Part shown: in pieces, positions 31,641-33,129 of the stretch
How the letters are laid out: every line of letters starts with the position of its first letter
Position numbering within the stretch: the first letter of the stretch is position 1
NCBI GenBank assembly: GCA_035399665.1
Contig: DAOPJM010000020.1
Coordinates: 1 to 33,129, forward strand
Reading direction: 5' to 3'
Origin: DAOPJM01 sp035399665
GTDB lineage: Bacteria > Bacillota > Clostridia > Christensenellales > CAG-138
Length of the DNA stretch: 33,129 nucleotides
Notes under the pieces: generated by a model
The model's database searches: none
Told to the model about the DNA's origin: nothing
Seen by the model: the letters and a program-made list of their open reading frames with translations, nothing else
Made by a program: the position numbers and the translations under genes

Positions 31641-32687
31641 TTATCTTATGAGCCTGTATTGCCCATTGTCATACATTTCAAGATTGCTGAGGAAGATAAG
31701 CTCGTTGCCCACATACACAAGCTCGCGGGTGGGTCTTTCGCCGCGCAGAAGGTAGTCGGTGAGGTACTTTGAAGCGGTGTAGGCCTGCGAATAGGGCTTT
31801 TTGTGGAAAAGGTTGGTGAACACGCCCGACTTCAACAGCTCCATGGTCTGCGAAAAGAGGTCGCTGCCCACCGCGATGAGCTTGCCCGCCCTGCCGCTCT
31901 CCGTCAAGGCGCGCCCCAAGAGTACGCTGCTCTTGGCGTTGACCGCGCAGCAGGCGCAGACGGAATCGGAGGATAATAGCTCCTTGACCAAGCTTAGGGT
32001 GCTTTCGTTGGAGTTGACCGAGGGCAGCTTGACAAGGCGAATATCGCCGCCGTAACGCTCAAAGCCCTCGACCACCAAGTAGTGGGAGGGGTCGTGCGGA
32101 TCGCCCGTGAGCATCAAAACGCCCGCGCCGCACGGGGTCTCGCGGTCGATAAGCTCCGCCATTACGCTGCCAATCACGGGGTAGTTGGACTGAACGCAGC
32201 AGAGGCGGCCGGATTCAGGCTCGTCGCTGCCGATGAGCGCGACGGGTATGCCGCGCTCGATGAAGGGCGCAAGCAGGGGCGGCTCGCCTTCGCCGCCGTA
32301 GCCGGAGGTCAAAAGCCCGTCTATCGGCTCGTCCATGAGCGCGATAAGCTCGGCGTTCTGCCCGCCTTGTGTGAAGGGACGCAGAACAAGCTCAACATTG
32401 AGGTCGATAAGGTTCTTGAAATAGGACTTGATGCCGTCCCAAATAAAGGCAAAATAGTAGCGTCCCTCGCCCTCCTCGGAGGGGAAGCAGGCGGCTATGC
32501 GCAGGCTCTTGCGCGCAAGCGACGCGGCGGCGGAGTTGGGACGGTAGCCCAATGACTTGGAAACCTCAATTACGCGTTCGCGGGTGACGTCGCTGACGCC
32601 CGCCTTGCCGGTTAAGGCGCAATGCACCGCGCCCACGGAAAGGCCCGTTTCCCTTGCTATGTCCTTGATCGTCACTCGCTTTTCCAT
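31641..32687 (-). CDS. LacI-family transcriptional regulator of the uronate operon
   Basis: This 348-residue repressor has an N-terminal LacI helix-turn-helix (TIKDIARETGLSVGAVHCAL, about 6-25) and a hinge ending in SAAASLARKSLRI, where the Leu is the minor-groove lever. A periplasmic-binding-protein-like effector domain covers about 65-348. The recognition helix reads GAVHCAL rather than the common TVSRAL, so its DNA specificity may be slightly unusual. It is the first gene of the operon, behind GGAGG. A 20-bp palindrome with the CG centre expected for LacI proteins lies directly at the operon's transcription start, so negative autoregulation and induction by a pathway intermediate are likely. 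The effector is unknown; a uronate or sugar acid is the natural guess. Confidence 0.92.
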   Translation of the reverse strand: MEKRVTIKDIARETGLSVGAVHCALTGKAGVSDVTRERVIEVSKSLGYRPNSAAASLARKSLRIAACFPSEEGEGRYYFAFIWDGIKSYFKNLIDLNVELVLRPFTQGGQNAELIALMDEPIDGLLTSGYGGEGEPPLLAPFIERGIPVALIGSDEPESGRLCCVQSNYPVIGSVMAELIDRETPCGAGVLMLTGDPHDPSHYLVVEGFERYGGDIRLVKLPSVNSNESTLSLVKELLSSDSVCACCAVNAKSSVLLGRALTESGRAGKLIAVGSDLFSQTMELLKSGVFTNLFHKKPYSQAYTASKYLTDYLLRGERPTRELVYVGNELIFLSNLEMYDNGQYRLIR

Positions 32688-32709
32688 CGTGTCCTCCGTT
32701 ACCGTAATG

Positions 32710-32830
32710 CCGCACCCGCCCGCCGTGCGGGTATCAGAAGCTTGCCATGCTTTTTCTTAGGGGCTTGCCGTGAAGTTCCTTAGGGGCTTGCGATGACGCT
32801 TCACCATCAGCGCCGCCCGCCGTGCGGATC
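32710..32830 (-). promoter_or_regulatory. Repeat- and hairpin-containing 5' leader of the uronate operon
   Basis: The leader of about 205 nt between promoter and lacI holds several structures. A 15-nt sequence, CCGCCCGCCGTGCGG, occurs twice (32716-32730 and 32813-32827). CCGCAC/GTGCGG (32710-32715, 32725-32730) can form a hairpin about a dozen bases before the ribosome binding site. CTTAGGGGCTTGC occurs twice 23 bp apart (32756, 32779), with a decayed third copy near 32734. It matches no riboswitch I know. Confidence 0.45.
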
Positions 32831-32872
32831 ATTCGTATACTTCATTAAGACCTATTGCGCTTTGCAAGTAGT

Positions 32873-32892
32873 TTACTAAAACGTTTTAGTAA
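32873..32892. promoter_or_regulatory. LacI-type operator at the operon's transcription start
   Basis: Perfect 20-bp palindrome: TTACTAAAAC followed by its exact reverse complement, with a central CG as in LacI/CcpA-type operators. It begins about 7 bp after the -10 box, i.e. it covers the first 20 transcribed bases, an ideal place for repression. Confidence 0.85.
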
Positions 32893-32899
32893 CGAGGAC

Positions 32900-32928
32900 A
32901 GTATACCGCCGACGTCCGCGCTTGTCAA
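32900..32928 (-). promoter_or_regulatory. Sigma-A promoter of the lacI-uxaE-uxaC operon
   Basis: On the minus strand: perfect TTGACA (32928-32923), 17-bp spacer, TATACT (32905-32900). The operator lies immediately downstream. Confidence 0.85.
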
Positions 32929-33015
32929 GGATAAAAGCTCTCCGCATTTGTAAAATTTCGCTCTTTGCCACCCCACCCCATTTGCAAGAATTCGTGCATT
33001 GCCAGCCCACTCCGC

Positions 33016-33129
33016 TGTCATCCTGATATGTTCCGCCAACACCCCCCACTGTCATCATAATATGATCTGCCAACCCATCCCCACTGTCATCCTGAGGAGC
33101 GACAGCGACGAAGGATCTTGAAACAAGCT
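33016..33129. repeat. Degenerate tandem copies of the dispersed GTCATCCTGA repeat, running off the window
   Basis: Three successive starts (about 33017, 33051 and 33086) of GTCATC, each ~35 bp apart and separated by C-rich spacers (GCCAACACCCCCCACT, GCCAACCCATCCCCACT). The last one is a full GTCATCCTGAGGAGCGACAG...GGATCTTGAAACAAGCT half-element continuing past the end. The stretch 32929-33015 holds nothing else I recognise. Confidence 0.75.

Noticed and set aside
23636..33129. Mannonate dehydratase or KDPG aldolase in the uronate operon
   Set aside because: Every coding frame between the terminator and the promoter is accounted for by the seven genes listed; neither enzyme is among them.

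Overview
The window looks like a scaffold from an endospore-forming Bacillota (Clostridia) genome, most likely a metagenome assembly. Supporting evidence: a spmA-spmB spore maturation pair, GGAGG-type ribosome binding sites, sigma-A promoters with 17-bp spacers, a dockerin domain, and two runs of exactly 100 N, the usual mark of scaffold gaps of unknown size. I cannot name the genus.

Left part (1-8128): the C-terminus of a secreted Cys-motif surface protein, a 54-aa peptide gene, tRNA-Trp with its own promoter and terminator, a block of MITE-like repeats, spmA-spmB, then a promoter driving an S9 serine peptidase, a YtcJ-type amidohydrolase and a ClC channel/transporter. A PAP2-type membrane phosphatase converges on the ClC gene. 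Middle (8129-12752): another repeat block, then mnmG-rsmG (tRNA and 16S rRNA modification), an MscS channel and an Asp/Glu racemase. Next (12753-19283): repeats and a sequence gap, then a cell-wall group: a lipoprotein GH3/NagZ-like glycosidase, a membrane-anchored protein, an 888-aa secreted protein with an N-terminal dockerin and about ten SH3b-like repeats, and an M15 D,D-carboxypeptidase-like lipoprotein. Then (19284-23900): repeats and the second gap, a GPH-type sugar transporter divergent from glycerophosphodiester phosphodiesterase, DUF308 and YitT-family genes, and a 68-bp tandem repeat.

Right part (23913-32928, minus strand): one tightly packed sugar-acid operon, transcribed from a strong promoter with a 20-bp palindromic LacI-type operator: lacI regulator, uxaE (tagaturonate epimerase), a PfkB sugar-acid kinase, gnd (6-phosphogluconate dehydrogenase), an SDR of the UxuB/mannonate oxidoreductase type, a LarA-family nickel racemase/epimerase and uxaC. 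The classical next steps (UxuA mannonate dehydratase and KDPG aldolase) are absent. Gnd and a LarA homologue are present instead. The most interesting reading is a uronate route that epimerises D-mannonate to D-gluconate, phosphorylates it and feeds it into the pentose phosphate pathway, bypassing 2-keto-3-deoxygluconate. This is an inference from gene content and needs biochemical proof.

The intergenic DNA is unusually rich in repeats: a dispersed GTCATCCTGAG...CGAAGGATCTTG family with inverted halves, a 24-bp tandem array at the first gap, and a 68-bp tandem array.
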